Assembly: GCA_037783415.1 (NCBI GenBank)
Contig: JAZGTN010000016.1
Coordinates: 3,283,001 to 3,347,000, forward strand
Reading direction: 5' to 3'
Source of the DNA: Leptasterias polaris
Lineage: Eukaryota; Echinodermata; Asteroidea; Forcipulatida; Asteriidae
DNA length: 64,000 bases
A program made the translations under genes and the position numbers. Under the pieces are notes generated by a model. The model saw only the letters and a list, made by a program, of their open reading frames with translations, was not told where the DNA came from and ran no database searches. Positions 13,101 to 26,419 of this stretch are shown here, piece after piece. Each line of letters opens with the position of its first letter. The first letter of the stretch is position 1.

Positions 13101-16100
13101 CTGATTAATTGCTAAGCCAATAGTTTTTGATAGTATCATCATAATGAAAGAAAATTACTCCTTTTTTTGTTACAAATGAGCGTGGTTTTGGTGAAAGCTA
13201 CAAAATGTCATCATCATTAGCATTACAATTGTTACAAGTCCTGTGTGAAGGGGAAAATATCAAATTATTGATATTAACGATTGCCATTGACTTGACTAAT
13301 GCGTACCACAGGCTATAATTTTATTTTGATGTTACTTTTTATTGCAATACACAAGCTTGTGAGTGTTTCTTCCTACCGCATGTTATGGTGTATCACTTTG
13401 GGCGGCTGGGCGGTCCAGTGGCTAAAAGGTTAACTACAATCACTGTGAATAAGTACACTATATTCATATAAAAACCCGATTACGTAAAGATAAAGGAATC
13501 TTAACTCATTTTGAAGCAAAATCATAAAGTCTGGGTTGGTAGAACACCCAATGTATCTGAAAAGGCCCTATGTACAGTTTTTGTCTTTTTCGTGAATATT
13601 TTTGTTGAATAACCGAATTATTTCTTGTACGAAGGTGATAAGTCCCTAGGGAACACAATAAGTGCCTCTCGTTAACGGCTTCCGGTGATTTTTATGGCGA
13701 CTATTTTTCATAAGGTTAAAATGAACACAATAGTTTTTGAAGCCTTTTATCTGGCATCAAAATAATACTCATACTGATTAATTGCTAAGCCAATAGTTTT
13801 TGATAGTATCATCATAATGAAAGAAAATTACTCCTTTTTTTGTTACAAATGAGCGTGGTTTTGGTGAAAGCTACAAAATGTCATCATCATTAGCATTACA
13901 ATTGTTACAAGTCCTGTGTGAAGGGGAAAATATCAAATTATTGATATTAACGATTGCCATTGACTTGACTAATGCGTACCACAGGCTATAATTTTATTTT
14001 GATGTTACTTTTTATTGCAATACACAAGCTTGTGAGTGTTTCTTCCTACCGCATGTTATGGTGTATCACTTTGGGCGGCTGGGCGGTCCAGTGGCTAAAA
14101 GGTTAACTACAATCACTGTGAATAAGTACACTATATTCATATAAAAACCCGATTACGTAAAGATAAAGGAATCTTAACTCATTTTGAAGCAAAATCATAA
14201 AGTCTGGGTTGGTAGAACACCCAATGTATCTGAAAAGGCCCTATGTACAGTTTTTGTCTTTTTCGTGAATATTTTTGTTGAATAACCGAATTATTTCTTG
14301 TACGAAGGTGATAAGTCCCTAGGGAACACAATAAGTGCCTCTCGTTAACGGCTTCCGGTGATTTTTATGGCGACTATTTTTCATAAGGTTAAAATGAACA
14401 CAATAGTTTTTGAAGCCTTTTATCTGGCATCAAAATAATACTCATACTGATTAATTGCTAAGCCAATAGTTTTTGATAGTATCATCATAATGAAAGAAAA
14501 TTACTCCTTTTTTTGTTACAAATGAGCGTGGTTTTGGTGAAAGCTACAAAATGTCATCATCATTAGCATTACAATTGTTACAAGTCCTGTGTGAAGGGGA
14601 AAATATCAAATTATTGATATTAACGATTGCCATTGACTTGACTAATGCGTACCACAGGCTATAATTTTATTTTGATGTTACTTTTTATTGCAATACACAA
14701 GCTTGTGAGTGTTTCTTCCTACCGCATGTTATGGTGTATCACTTTGGGCGGCTGGGCGGTCCAGTGGCTAAAAGGTTAACTACAATCACTGTGAATAAGT
14801 ACACTATATTCATATAAAAACCCGATTACGTAAAGATAAAGGAATCTTAACTCATTTTGAAGCAAAATCATAAAGTCTGGGTTGGTAGAACACCCAATGT
14901 ATCTGAAAAGGCCCTATGTACAGTTTTTGTCTTTTTCGTGAATATTTTTGTTGAATAACCGAATTATTTCTTGTACGAAGGTGATAAGTCCCTAGGGAAC
15001 ACAATAAGTGCCTCTCGTTAACGGCTTCCGGTGATTTTTATGGCGACTATTTTTCATAAGGTTAAAATGAACACAATAGTTTTTGAAGCCTTTTATCTGG
15101 CATCAAAATAATACTCATACTGATTAATTGCTAAGCCAATAGTTTTTGATAGTATCATCATAATGAAAGAAAATTACTCCTTTTTTTGTTACAAATGAGC
15201 GTGGTTTTGGTGAAAGCTACAAAATGTCATCATCATTAGCATTACAATTGTTACAAGTCCTGTGTGAAGGGGAAAATATCAAATTATTGATATTAACGAT
15301 TGCCATTGACTTGACTAATGCGTACCACAGGCTATAATTTTATTTTGATGTTACTTTTTATTGCAATACACAAGCTTGTGAGTGTTTCTTCCTACCGCAT
15401 GTTATGGTGTATCACTTTGGGCGGCTGGGCGGTCCAGTGGCTAAAAGGTTAACTACAATCACTGTGAATAAGTACACTATATTCATATAAAAACCCGATT
15501 ACGTAAAGATAAAGGAATCTTAACTCATTTTGAAGCAAAATCATAAAGTCTGGGTTGGTAGAACACCCAATGTATCTGAAAAGGCCCTATGTACAGTTTT
15601 TGTCTTTTTCGTGAATATTTTTGTTGAATAACCGAATTATTTCTTGTACGAAGGTGATAAGTCCCTAGGGAACACAATAAGTGCCTCTCGTTAACGGCTT
15701 CCGGTGATTTTTATGGCGACTATTTTTCATAAGGTTAAAATGAACACAATAGTTTTTGAAGCCTTTTATCTGGCATCAAAATAATACTCATACTGATTAA
15801 TTGCTAAGCCAATAGTTTTTGATAGTATCATCATAATGAAAGAAAATTACTCCTTTTTTTGTTACAAATGAGCGTGGTTTTGGTGAAAGCTACAAAATGT
15901 CATCATCATTAGCATTACAATTGTTACAAGTCCTGTGTGAAGGGGAAAATATCAAATTATTGATATTAACGATTGCCATTGACTTGACTAATGCGTACCA
16001 CAGGCTATAATTTTATTTTGATGTTACTTTTTATTGCAATACACAAGCTTGTGAGTGTTTCTTCCTACCGCATGTTATGGTGTATCACTTTGGGCGGCTG

Positions 16101-19100
16101 GGCGGTCCAGTGGCTAAAAGGTTAACTACAATCACTGTGAATAAGTACACTATATTCATATAAAAACCCGATTACGTAAAGATAAAGGAATCTTAACTCA
16201 TTTTGAAGCAAAATCATAAAGTCTGGGTTGGTAGAACACCCAATGTATCTGAAAAGGCCCTATGTACAGTTTTTGTCTTTTTCGTGAATATTTTTGTTGA
16301 ATAACCGAATTATTTCTTGTACGAAGGTGATAAGTCCCTAGGGAACACAATAAGTGCCTCTCGTTAACGGCTTCCGGTGATTTTTATGGCGACTATTTTT
16401 CATAAGGTTAAAATGAACACAATAGTTTTTGAAGCCTTTTATCTGGCATCAAAATAATACTCATACTGATTAATTGCTAAGCCAATAGTTTTTGATAGTA
16501 TCATCATAATGAAAGAAAATTACTCCTTTTTTTGTTACAAATGAGCGTGGTTTTGGTGAAAGCTACAAAATGTCATCATCATTAGCATTACAATTGTTAC
16601 AAGTCCTGTGTGAAGGGGAAAATATCAAATTATTGATATTAACGATTGCCATTGACTTGACTAATGCGTACCACAGGCTATAATTTTATTTTGATGTTAC
16701 TTTTTATTGCAATACACAAGCTTGTGAGTGTTTCTTCCTACCGCATGTTATGGTGTATCACTTTGGGCGGCTGGGCGGTCCAGTGGCTAAAAGGTTAACT
16801 ACAATCACTGTGAATAAGTACACTATATTCATATAAAAACCCGATTACGTAAAGATAAAGGAATCTTAACTCATTTTGAAGCAAAATCATAAAGTCTGGG
16901 TTGGTAGAACACCCAATGTATCTGAAAAGGCCCTATGTACAGTTTTTGTCTTTTTCGTGAATATTTTTGTTGAATAACCGAATTATTTCTTGTACGAAGG
17001 TGATAAGTCCCTAGGGAACACAATAAGTGCCTCTCGTTAACGGCTTCCGGTGATTTTTATGGCGACTATTTTTCATAAGGTTAAAATGAACACAATAGTT
17101 TTTGAAGCCTTTTATCTGGCATCAAAATAATACTCATACTGATTAATTGCTAAGCCAATAGTTTTTGATAGTATCATCATAATGAAAGAAAATTACTCCT
17201 TTTTTTGTTACAAATGAGCGTGGTTTTGGTGAAAGCTACAAAATGTCATCATCATTAGCATTACAATTGTTACAAGTCCTGTGTGAAGGGGAAAATATCA
17301 AATTATTGATATTAACGATTGCCATTGACTTGACTAATGCGTACCACAGGCTATAATTTTATTTTGATGTTACTTTTTATTGCAATACACAAGCTTGTGA
17401 GTGTTTCTTCCTACCGCATGTTATGGTGTATCACTTTGGGCGGCTGGGCGGTCCAGTGGCTAAAAGGTTAACTACAATCACTGTGAATAAGTACACTATA
17501 TTCATATAAAAACCCGATTACGTAAAGATAAAGGAATCTTAACTCATTTTGAAGCAAAATCATAAAGTCTGGGTTGGTAGAACACCCAATGTATCTGAAA
17601 AGGCCCTATGTACAGTTTTTGTCTTTTTCGTGAATATTTTTGTTGAATAACCGAATTATTTCTTGTACGAAGGTGATAAGTCCCTAGGGAACACAATAAG
17701 TGCCTCTCGTTAACGGCTTCCGGTGATTTTTATGGCGACTATTTTTCATAAGGTTAAAATGAACACAATAGTTTTTGAAGCCTTTTATCTGGCATCAAAA
17801 TAATACTCATACTGATTAATTGCTAAGCCAATAGTTTTTGATAGTATCATCATAATGAAAGAAAATTACTCCTTTTTTTGTTACAAATGAGCGTGGTTTT
17901 GGTGAAAGCTACAAAATGTCATCATCATTAGCATTACAATTGTTACAAGTCCTGTGTGAAGGGGAAAATATCAAATTATTGATATTAACGATTGCCATTG
18001 ACTTGACTAATGCGTACCACAGGCTATAATTTTATTTTGATGTTACTTTTTATTGCAATACACAAGCTTGTGAGTGTTTCTTCCTACCGCATGTTATGGT
18101 GTATCACTTTGGGCGGCTGGGCGGTCCAGTGGCTAAAAGGTTAACTACAATCACTGTGAATAAGTACACTATATTCATATAAAAACCCGATTACGTAAAG
18201 ATAAAGGAATCTTAACTCATTTTGAAGCAAAATCATAAAGTCTGGGTTGGTAGAACACCCAATGTATCTGAAAAGGCCCTATGTACAGTTTTTGTCTTTT
18301 TCGTGAATATTTTTGTTGAATAACCGAATTATTTCTTGTACGAAGGTGATAAGTCCCTAGGGAACACAATAAGTGCCTCTCGTTAACGGCTTCCGGTGAT
18401 TTTTATGGCGACTATTTTTCATAAGGTTAAAATGAACACAATAGTTTTTGAAGCCTTTTATCTGGCATCAAAATAATACTCATACTGATTAATTGCTAAG
18501 CCAATAGTTTTTGATAGTATCATCATAATGAAAGAAAATTACTCCTTTTTTTGTTACAAATGAGCGTGGTTTTGGTGAAAGCTACAAAATGTCATCATCA
18601 TTAGCATTACAATTGTTACAAGTCCTGTGTGAAGGGGAAAATATCAAATTATTGATATTAACGATTGCCATTGACTTGACTAATGCGTACCACAGGCTAT
18701 AATTTTATTTTGATGTTACTTTTTATTGCAATACACAAGCTTGTGAGTGTTTCTTCCTACCGCATGTTATGGTGTATCACTTTGGGCGGCTGGGCGGTCC
18801 AGTGGCTAAAAGGTTAACTACAATCACTGTGAATAAGTACACTATATTCATATAAAAACCCGATTACGTAAAGATAAAGGAATCTTAACTCATTTTGAAG
18901 CAAAATCATAAAGTCTGGGTTGGTAGAACACCCAATGTATCTGAAAAGGCCCTATGTACAGTTTTTGTCTTTTTCGTGAATATTTTTGTTGAATAACCGA
19001 ATTATTTCTTGTACGAAGGTGATAAGTCCCTAGGGAACACAATAAGTGCCTCTCGTTAACGGCTTCCGGTGATTTTTATGGCGACTATTTTTCATAAGGT

Positions 19101-19338
19101 TAAAATGAACACAATAGTTTTTGAAGCCTTTTATCTGGCATCAAAATAATACTCATACTGATTAATTGCTAAGCCAATAGTTTTTGATAGTATCATCATA
19201 ATGAAAGAAAATTACTCCTTTTTTTGTTACAAATGAGCGTGGTTTTGGTGAAAGCTACAAAATGTCATCATCATTAGCATTACAATTGTTACAAGTCCTG
19301 TGTGAAGGGGAAAATATCAAATTATTGATATTAACGAT
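1168..19338. repeat. Satellite array: 27 tandem copies of a 673-bp unit
   Basis: Taking TGCCATTGACTTGAC as the unit start, copies begin at 1168, 1841, 2514, 3187, 3860 and so on to 19339. The distance 19339 minus 1168 is 18,171, exactly 27 times 673. Copies read by eye as identical apart from two or three changes in the first (ACAGACTATA for ACAGGCTATA; a G in the next T run). The unit is AT-rich with stops in all frames, so 18 kb has no open frame of 60 codons. Within each unit, TGGCTAAAAGG fits the RNA polymerase III box A consensus but no box B is visible. The homogeneity implies recent amplification or conversion, or an assembly effect. Confidence 0.97.
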
Positions 19339-19840
19339 TGCCATTGACTTGACTAATGGGTACCACATGCTATAATTTTATTTTGATGTTACTTTTTATT
19401 GCAATACACAAGCTTGTGGGTGTTTCCTCCTTACGCATGCCATGGTGTATCACTTTGGGCGGATGTGCGGGTCCAGTGGCTAAAAGGTACAATTTTCGTC
19501 TTTTCGTGAATATTGTCATTGAATAACCGAATTATTTCTTATATTCAACATAATGAAAGAAAATTACTATTTTTTTTTTACAAATGAGCGTGCTTTTGGT
19601 GAAAGCTACAAAATGTCATCATCATTAGCATTACAGTTGTTACAAGTCATGTGTGAAGGGGAAAATTTCAAATTATTGATATTAACGATTGACATTGACT
19701 TGACTTATGCGTACCAAAGAATATAATTTTATTTTGTTACTTTTTATTACAATACACAAGCTTGTGAGTGTTTCCTCCTACCGCATGTTATGGTGTGATC
19801 ACTTTGGGCGGCTGGGCGGTTCAGTGGCTAATAGGAAGTT
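19339..19840. repeat. Two decayed, shortened satellite units at the right edge of the array
   Basis: The unit starting at 19339 has many substitutions and two internal deletions, one after TGGCTAAAAGGT and one after TTATTTCTTA, so the next start (TGACATTGACTTGAC) comes at 19690, only 351 bp later. A second decayed copy runs from 19690 until homology fades after TTCAGTGGCTAATAGG near 19835. The sharp change from a near-perfect to a diverged copy marks the array boundary. Confidence 0.9.
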
Positions 19841-20345
19841 AACCTGAACAGGGTGCTCGATTTAAATATCAAGCACAAAGCGCGAAGCCATTACGACGTG
19901 AGGTCCGGGCCCGGTTAAGGGCCCCGGGAAAGTTTTAGGTCATAGTTGCTCTTTGGTGCAATTTAGACCACTTCAGACACAACTTCAAAGGCTTTCAAAG
20001 CAATGCACAATATTGCAGTACAACGTTGGTCCACATAATTTGTTGGACCCTTTTCTGCTGAAAATTGTTTTCTTCAAAAATAACGAACATTAGGTACTAC
20101 AGCCCGTACTCCAATGGGGGGGGGGGGGGGGGGGGGGGGGGGGGTGAGAAAAAGGTGTTCCTCAGTTTTGTGCTCACTGCTATACTTTGTGTGGTCTGCT
20201 GCTCAATGCAGTATGCTAAGAAGACGAGCTTTGTTCCTAAACAGACGATGTCTTAACTGAATGCAGCTAAACGCCTTGAGCAGACATCCACGACATGCGA
20301 GAAAACCCATAAGAAGACGAGAAACTGAAGAAGTTCAAACCGGCT
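19841..20345. other. Spacer and probable 3' untranslated region of the SLC16 gene, with a long G run
   Basis: No gene on either strand. It holds an uninterrupted G run at about 20116-20144 and a GC-rich palindromic patch near 19905-19930. On the minus strand the part next to 20346 is presumably the SLC16 3' UTR. A 63-codon frame across the G run (polyglycine) is not a gene. Confidence 0.5.
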
Positions 20346-23300
20346 TCACTTCAGTTTGTAAACGATACCGAACATTACACTGGCTATCGTCCAGAGCACT
20401 GAACACGTGTAGTGTGACGTTTTGTATGTCCCCGTAATGTCATAGCTCAGACCTAAACACAGAGGGATACGGAACATGAACAGCGATTACATAACAAAAT
20501 ACACATTTTAAGGCCAGGCGAGGGTTGAACTTTGCACACGAGACGTTGCAAGACCAGACTCCTACTATAGTAATGCTAAACTTTGCAATTTACTTTTGTA
20601 AACTGCAAGATAACCATCGGAATCTTTTCTCCGACGTAGATCTCTATGCATTCACGGAGCGTATTTTATACTCGTTCAATAAAACGTTATAAAACGACAC
20701 GCATAATACAGAGAGCCCTCTGTTGACTTATGGCCTTATTGAGTAATTGCGCGTAAAAAACCCCAAAACTATAGGGCCTATGTATTTGAGTTTTATTCGC
20801 AAGTTATCAATTCCCCATATAATGCCATCGTCTTAAAGAAGACGGTCTTAATACTTGCTGAATAGACAAAGTAATTGACAAAAAGGGCAAATAAATTTAC
20901 CTGCTACAGATGAGGCAAGTAGCCCACCAATCCCGTAAGCAATCTGGAGTGACGTCAGCGTCTCGACGGTTTTGCGAGCCCCAAAGAGTTCAACAACACA
21001 GCCAACAGCTAATCCGAATAGCACTCCTCTCACCCATCCGGCAACTAAATACCAAACAAGATAATTATGCTCACTTTTTGTCTCATAGACTTGCTTTTTC
21101 CCCCATTACAAAATGGAATGTCAATAACAATGTGACGATGAATGGGTTCCTGCAATGTTGCAAGACAGAATAAAATATTGTTTGATCTTAACACTATTTT
21201 TGAGAGAAGCCAAAATCTAGTTTCCCATCTTAAAGTCATTTAGGTTGACGTGTTTTATTATTTTTTTAAAAGTTAATAGTCTTTCTTCATTGGCAGTTTG
21301 TTAAATTTGAGGGTCTCCGTTATAACATAAAACCTAAATAGAACACTTACTGATGCAGTACACGATGAATATCGTCAAAGACGCCCCCAGTGTGAGCAGG
21401 AAGGACGCTATGGCCCCAACGACGGCCGTTGCCGTCAGCACCGTGATACGACTAATCGGTAGGCGGTCGCCTAAGAGACACAACAGTACACGGGACGACA
21501 GATCGGCTACGTTGAAAACGGTGATCAGCCAGGCCGCTGTTTTCTCCGGTATACCACTTGCCGTCATACAACTAACCTGTTTAAGGAATTGTTTTAATGT
21601 TACTTATATTTTGACATTACGCTTTGTTAGTCTCTAAAACAGCCGTCCATGCAAACCTCGTTAACAATCAAATGCCAGACTTTTGATCGTGTGCTTTTTT
21701 AGACTTTTGCTAGAAAGTGTGTAGTTTGTTACGCACCTCAAAAGAGTAATACTAATAGCACCAAAGTTCAACTTAATGAAATAGCTGACGCATTGACACA
21801 GCACTGACCCCAGCGATACCCGAACACCTAGTGTTTGTTTTCACAAAAGCATAGTGTTACTTATATTTTGTATCAGGTCTTTCAGGTTTTGTCTGAACAT
21901 TCTTCATTAGGTGATTGCATTTTTCCCACCCACAGAAAACTGACCCCCAAACCAGTATCACTGTCCGAATATTGTGTAATGTATTTAGCAGCCACGAATT
22001 GTTGAAATAATTTTAAGAAATATGTGATTTACGCAGTGTATGTTAAACCAAGCAGTAATGTTCTGTACACTTTTACCATTGTTCCACGAGCAAAATATAC
22101 TATTATGAACCCTTGAAACATCAGATGTATAAAAGGTGTTTTCTTTTTTCTCTGGTTCGAATTCCATTAAACCAAATATATCATGGGCAAGGACTTTGAG
22201 TATTGAGTAAAATTTGCTGATAGTTTTACAAATAACCACAGTTAAATATATTGATTGGTATTGAAAGCAAAATTGTTGCGTGCTAAGAACTTTTTATGCC
22301 TCACGTACTTACCAAGTTGATACCGTTGAAGTAAACAGAAACTGTCGATCCTAGTATGCCAATGAAAAAGCAAAAGTGTCGACGATCCTTCCCCAAGTCG
22401 ATGTATTTCCCACAAGAACTTGTCCTGTTCTTCGCAACATCATTGCTTAACGTGGTTTCTTCCTTGCCAGCTTCCGACCGAGATTCGTCATTTGGTGGCA
22501 GCGGTGGGATGATCTCTCCTTGTTGCTCTGAGGCCTCTTTGATTTCCAGAAATGCACTTGTCTCTTCATCCTGATTTTTCTTGTTTGAAAAAATCATCTT
22601 ATTTTGTTTTAAATCAAGTTCTTCGCCCTCTGACGCCACTTGGAGGTTCGATGGCTGTGAGGACTTTCCTTTCTCTCCGTAACATTTTTCATCTCGACCT
22701 AAGTTAACAACTTCCAGTTTCTGGTTTGCTTCCGATGGCAAATCATCGTCATGTAGCCTAGTTGGTAGTTGTGGTGGTGGAAGCTTAAAGACAGCTGCAA
22801 GAGGAAGACAGGTAACCAGGATTGCAATGGATATATATTGAAGGGCTGACCTCCATCCGATTACAGACAAAACTGCCTCCAGAAGGGGTGTCATCGTAAG
22901 GGTACCTGGAAAAAGATTGCAAAACAAAATCCATTTACATTGAAGACATATGTTTTATTTTACAGTAACGTTTTATGATTGTTTACCTTTTGAAGGCACC
23001 TATATGCCGACAGGTCACTCTGACCATGATCATCTCCTCTTGTGAATCAATTTTGACTGCTAAGCAAAGTGTGATGTCCCAATACAAATCACTAAGGGAA
23101 TACTGACAACTAATCTTTAAGATGAATCTTAGTGCTTTGTGAAATCAAGCCCTGGAATCACCTCAGAGTGTCCTCGAATAAATCAACTTCCGGGAACGTC
23201 ACGTGAGGCCCCAGACCCAACGCCATCAGGGCCTTGCGCTTCGCATTTTACTATGGGAGGTATTTAGTGATAAATTCAACTTTATTTTGTTAGTATCCGC

Positions 23301-23490
23301 TTCTGATATTTTGTGACTAACCTATGAATCAGAGCTCCCAACCTGTAGCCTCTCTCAGTATAACACCTAAACCATAGATTGTCATCAAAACAGTTGGGTT
23401 TACTGAAATGTTCATTATAGAAAGTAGCCTTTAAAGTTTGTGCTCTCTATTTGTAAAATCTAAATCCACTTGAACGTAAATACATAAGTT

Positions 23491-23522
<32 letters not shown>

Positions 23523-26419
23523 ATATAAACAAAATAAAATAAAAAAAGTTTCAGGTCAGAACCGACAGTGTACAATCCCTTTAGAAAAGAGGCACCGGAT
23601 TTTAAAATGGAACAAAGGGAACTGTTCATAATTTAACGTAAAAACAACCTTATATTGAACAACGTCCTCACCTACTGCCTGGCCGGCAGATGCAAAGGCC
23701 GTTGCTCTCACGCAATTACGCCCAGGAAAATACAGAGTCATGAGATTAAGTGAAGGGTTGGACGTGAAGTTCAGACCAACGGCAAAGACAATGCCGAATG
23801 TGATGTACACCTGATAAGATTGCAAAACAGAAAAGTACAACATTAGTATTCCGTAACCTATCAGGACCGTGGGAGAGGTGAGGGCACAATGTGACCCCAC
23901 CGTATTTTTTTGCCAGTAACTTTTTAACGCTGAATCTGATCAAAACCGAATTTTGCTAACTTTTCCCAATATTTATCTAGGGACATTTTGTATAAGAAAT
24001 TGTTGTTCCCAGGGGTCAGGTGTTACCAAGGCAACCGTTCGGTCAGGCGACTTTGGCGTATTTTATTGATTTTTCGGTCGTTTTCAACATAATTTTCAGT
24101 GGGTGTAATGTGTCACGTGAACTGCAGTGTGGGAATTGTGACAGCCATCCTAGATTTTGTGTTTTCATCCCGCAGGGTTTAAGCTATATCAAATGTTTTA
24201 TCAACGGAATTTTTTTAACATGCTAATTGCTATACCCTTTCAAAAAATCCAACAAATTTACTGTTGTGTATCAATCGAGTTTTTCTTACGGTGGATGTGA
24301 CTTTTGACAACATTGGTTTGAACAGAACTTCTACCGAATGATGATATAAGCACGATCTCAGGCCCTAGCTGCATGCTGGACGAAAGCACTATAACTAAGC
24401 AAACATAATTATCTTGATATGTTTGCTCAGTTGTCGCAGGTACTCTCTTAATTCCTAAGATTGATAAGTTCAATCTTTGTAGAGATTGAGTTTATTTCCA
24501 ATCTAATGGATTGAATTTAGATTGAAAACGATTGAGATTATCGTCCTGCGCAGAAGTTTCGTGCCAATCGTGAAAAAGATTGAAAGCCGTCTCAATCTTT
24601 AATACGTTTGAAATTTTGAACCAATGGAATATCAGTTCAATTATCACGTGACTGAGATTTCCACTTCGCCCAAAACCGAGACGGTCGCCATTTTATTTAG
24701 CTCGCCGTGCCGTTCGGCAGAATTCTGAACGAGCGGTGGAAGATCTTTTGTATACCTGCCAGACTGACGAAGTGAAGCTGGTTGCTAGGATTCCCCCACC
24801 GCAAAGGACCACCCCGAGTGCGATAACTTTCCTATGGGTGAATCTCTCGTACAGTGGGCTTGACACGAAGGACACCAGGTTTAGAAGTCCGTTACCAAGA
24901 GATCCAATCCATCCTGTAAGAAAACATCTTAATATAATTTTATACGTCACTCAAAACAGGGAGAGGTGTGAAGCCCTCCTGCCAGCACGATCCTGTTCGT
25001 AAAGTGTGACGTAATTCCACTTTAAGACACGACCAGTTTACGCAAACTGCCTCCTGATTACCAGAAGCCCATTAGCCATTTGGAGATGTGGTAGCCGACT
25101 ACGACCAAAGCAAACAGTGCACTGTGTCCAAATGATCTCAAAAGGGAATTGCGTTGAGCTATAGTTTTTCTTTGACTATTAATTTATGCACAATTTTTTC
25201 TAGGGGGGCACTGCTGGCAAATCGACTATAGATTCCTTTGCACTTTTAAAAAAACTGGATCTTAATCTATACGCAAATACATAATTTTCTTTCTTTTTTT
25301 CTCTCTTCTTTTTCGCACATCTAGAACCATGCAGTTACTGTTTGAATGTGTATAAATAAATCATAACTGTTAACAATTAGGGATTGCGAGACCGGAGTCT
25401 TTTTTTATGGGGATTTATGTTTTTGAGGACTGACACTAGTATTTATTTATTACACACTTGGGGCCATGCACAGTAGGCCTAATCAATGTTTAAAACTTTG
25501 ATATTTTTTCGAAATTGTTTTGACCCATCCGCCCCCCCCCCCCCCAATTTCGATGTTTACATATTGACAAACTATTTTATATACCCTATACACTGAAGAA
25601 CAAAGTAATGTCTCAAATGAAGCAAATATTTCAGATCAATGCTCTCACAGCTCAAGAGTTTTCAATGGCTTTTCCTCATGTAAATAAATGCAACGGCACC
25701 CAGCACGTTGTGTAGCTTCATGTGACATAACCGTACCGTATTTAACTTGGCAGACTGTGCCAGAATGGGGCACGCGCGGGCGATGAGTCATCATACATTT
25801 TACGGACGTGATTTACCGTACTCTGAAGACATTGGTAAAAATAACAACTGTCCATTGCAAAGGTACAACAAATATGTGTAAATAGAAAAATAGTTTGAAA
25901 CATTGAGTAACGCCACAAGTGCTCCATAAAAGTTTATAAAACATTTTATATTCCGGTAATTTGTATAGTCTCAAAGGTTCATATTTCAAATGGGGGGACC
26001 CGGGGGGGGGGGGGGGGGGGGGGGCGGCACTGACATCAATTGGGGGGAACGTGCCCCCCGTGCCCCCCCCCCCCTCCCCCCCCCTTAGTTACGCCACTGC
26101 CTATAGCTCGTGAAATATACGTAAAACAAACTGTCGCGGTCGATGGTAGTACCGCCACGACATTGTTTTCAGTAATACAAAGACAAATGCATAGACAGAA
26201 CAAAGGTCAACTAACAAGCAGTGATATGCAGAATTCAAACTTACCGACAGCCATTGCAGTGGACTGAAATTCACGCTCAAAGTAGACAAACAAGAGGACG
26301 AAGGTGCCAAGTGTTCCACAACATACAAGGTAGAGAAGAAACGATGCAACAGCAACGACCCAGCCCCATTGGCGACCCAAGCTGGCTCTACAGCCATGCT
26401 CACGGCTGCTGTTACACAT
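20346..26419 (-). CDS. SLC16-family monocarboxylate transporter-like protein, 7 coding exons, 513 aa
   Basis: Exons, minus strand: 26245-26419, 24756-24913, 23672-23810, 22313-22905, 21351-21576, 20901-21044, 20346-20452. All junctions are GT-AG, phases match, and the sum is 1542 nt with a TGA stop. The family are 12-helix plasma-membrane carriers, classically moving lactate, pyruvate or related solutes with protons. The first helix opens with QWGWVVA, matching the family's GGWGW-type N-terminal signature. Around residues 138-158 lies a YF-x2-R-x3-R-A-x-A-x-A-x-AG motif, the second signature after helix 4. Exon 4 holds helices 5-6 and a charged central loop of about 120 residues, the usual divide between the two six-helix halves. 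Exons 5-7 supply helices 7-12. The start ATG at 26417-26419 leaves a 17-residue N-terminal tail. The substrate cannot be told; several SLC16 members are orphans. A hAT-like element sits in intron 1. Confidence 0.9.
23499..23545. repeat. A-rich and (TA)n microsatellite in SLC16 intron 3
   Basis: A poly-A stretch followed by about nine TA dinucleotides and further A-rich sequence. Simple repeat with no further signal. Confidence 0.8.
24450..24620. repeat. ATTGA-rich partly inverted repeat in SLC16 intron 2
   Basis: The words GATTGA, CAATC and AATCTTT recur about a dozen times in both orientations, for example AGATTGAG near 24483, AGATTGAAA near 24518 and TCTCAATCTTT near 24590. It looks like a decayed small inverted-repeat element or a degenerate tandem repeat. 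I could not fix its ends. Confidence 0.4.
24996..25085 (+). repeat. Dispersed repeat, copy 1 (GACGTAATTCCACTT family)
   Basis: GTGACGTAATTCCACTTTAAG followed about 40 bp later by CTGATTACCAGAAGCCCA. Related copies lie at about 44060-44150 and 47573-47640. Three copies in one window mark a moderately abundant interspersed repeat whose full length I cannot see. Confidence 0.55.
25166..26099 (-). mobile_element. hAT-like non-autonomous DNA transposon, second copy, in SLC16 intron 1
   Basis: The right end reads CCTTAGTTACGCCACTG (26083-26099), whose complement CAGTGGCGTAACTAAGG is a typical hAT terminus. Internally it matches, in opposite orientation, the element at 47809-49115: TAGGGGGGCACTGCTGGC near 25201, AACAATTTCG-type sequence near 25515, and long G and C runs near the right end. 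The left terminus is decayed, so 25166 is approximate, and the 8-bp target duplication is no longer exact (CTATAG is shared on both sides). No transposase frame is present. Confidence 0.65.
25992..26086. repeat. G-run followed by C-runs inside the hAT-like element
   Basis: A run of more than 25 G begins near 25999, then C-runs of about 6-14 bases lie between 26053 and 26085. Similar runs occur in the other copy at 47859-47931. They belong to the element; exact lengths are doubtful because homopolymers are error-prone. Confidence 0.7.

Noticed and set aside
20065..20256. 63-codon frame with a polyglycine run
   Set aside because: Crosses a G homopolymer, has no homology or splice context, and lies in the 3' flank of the SLC16 gene.
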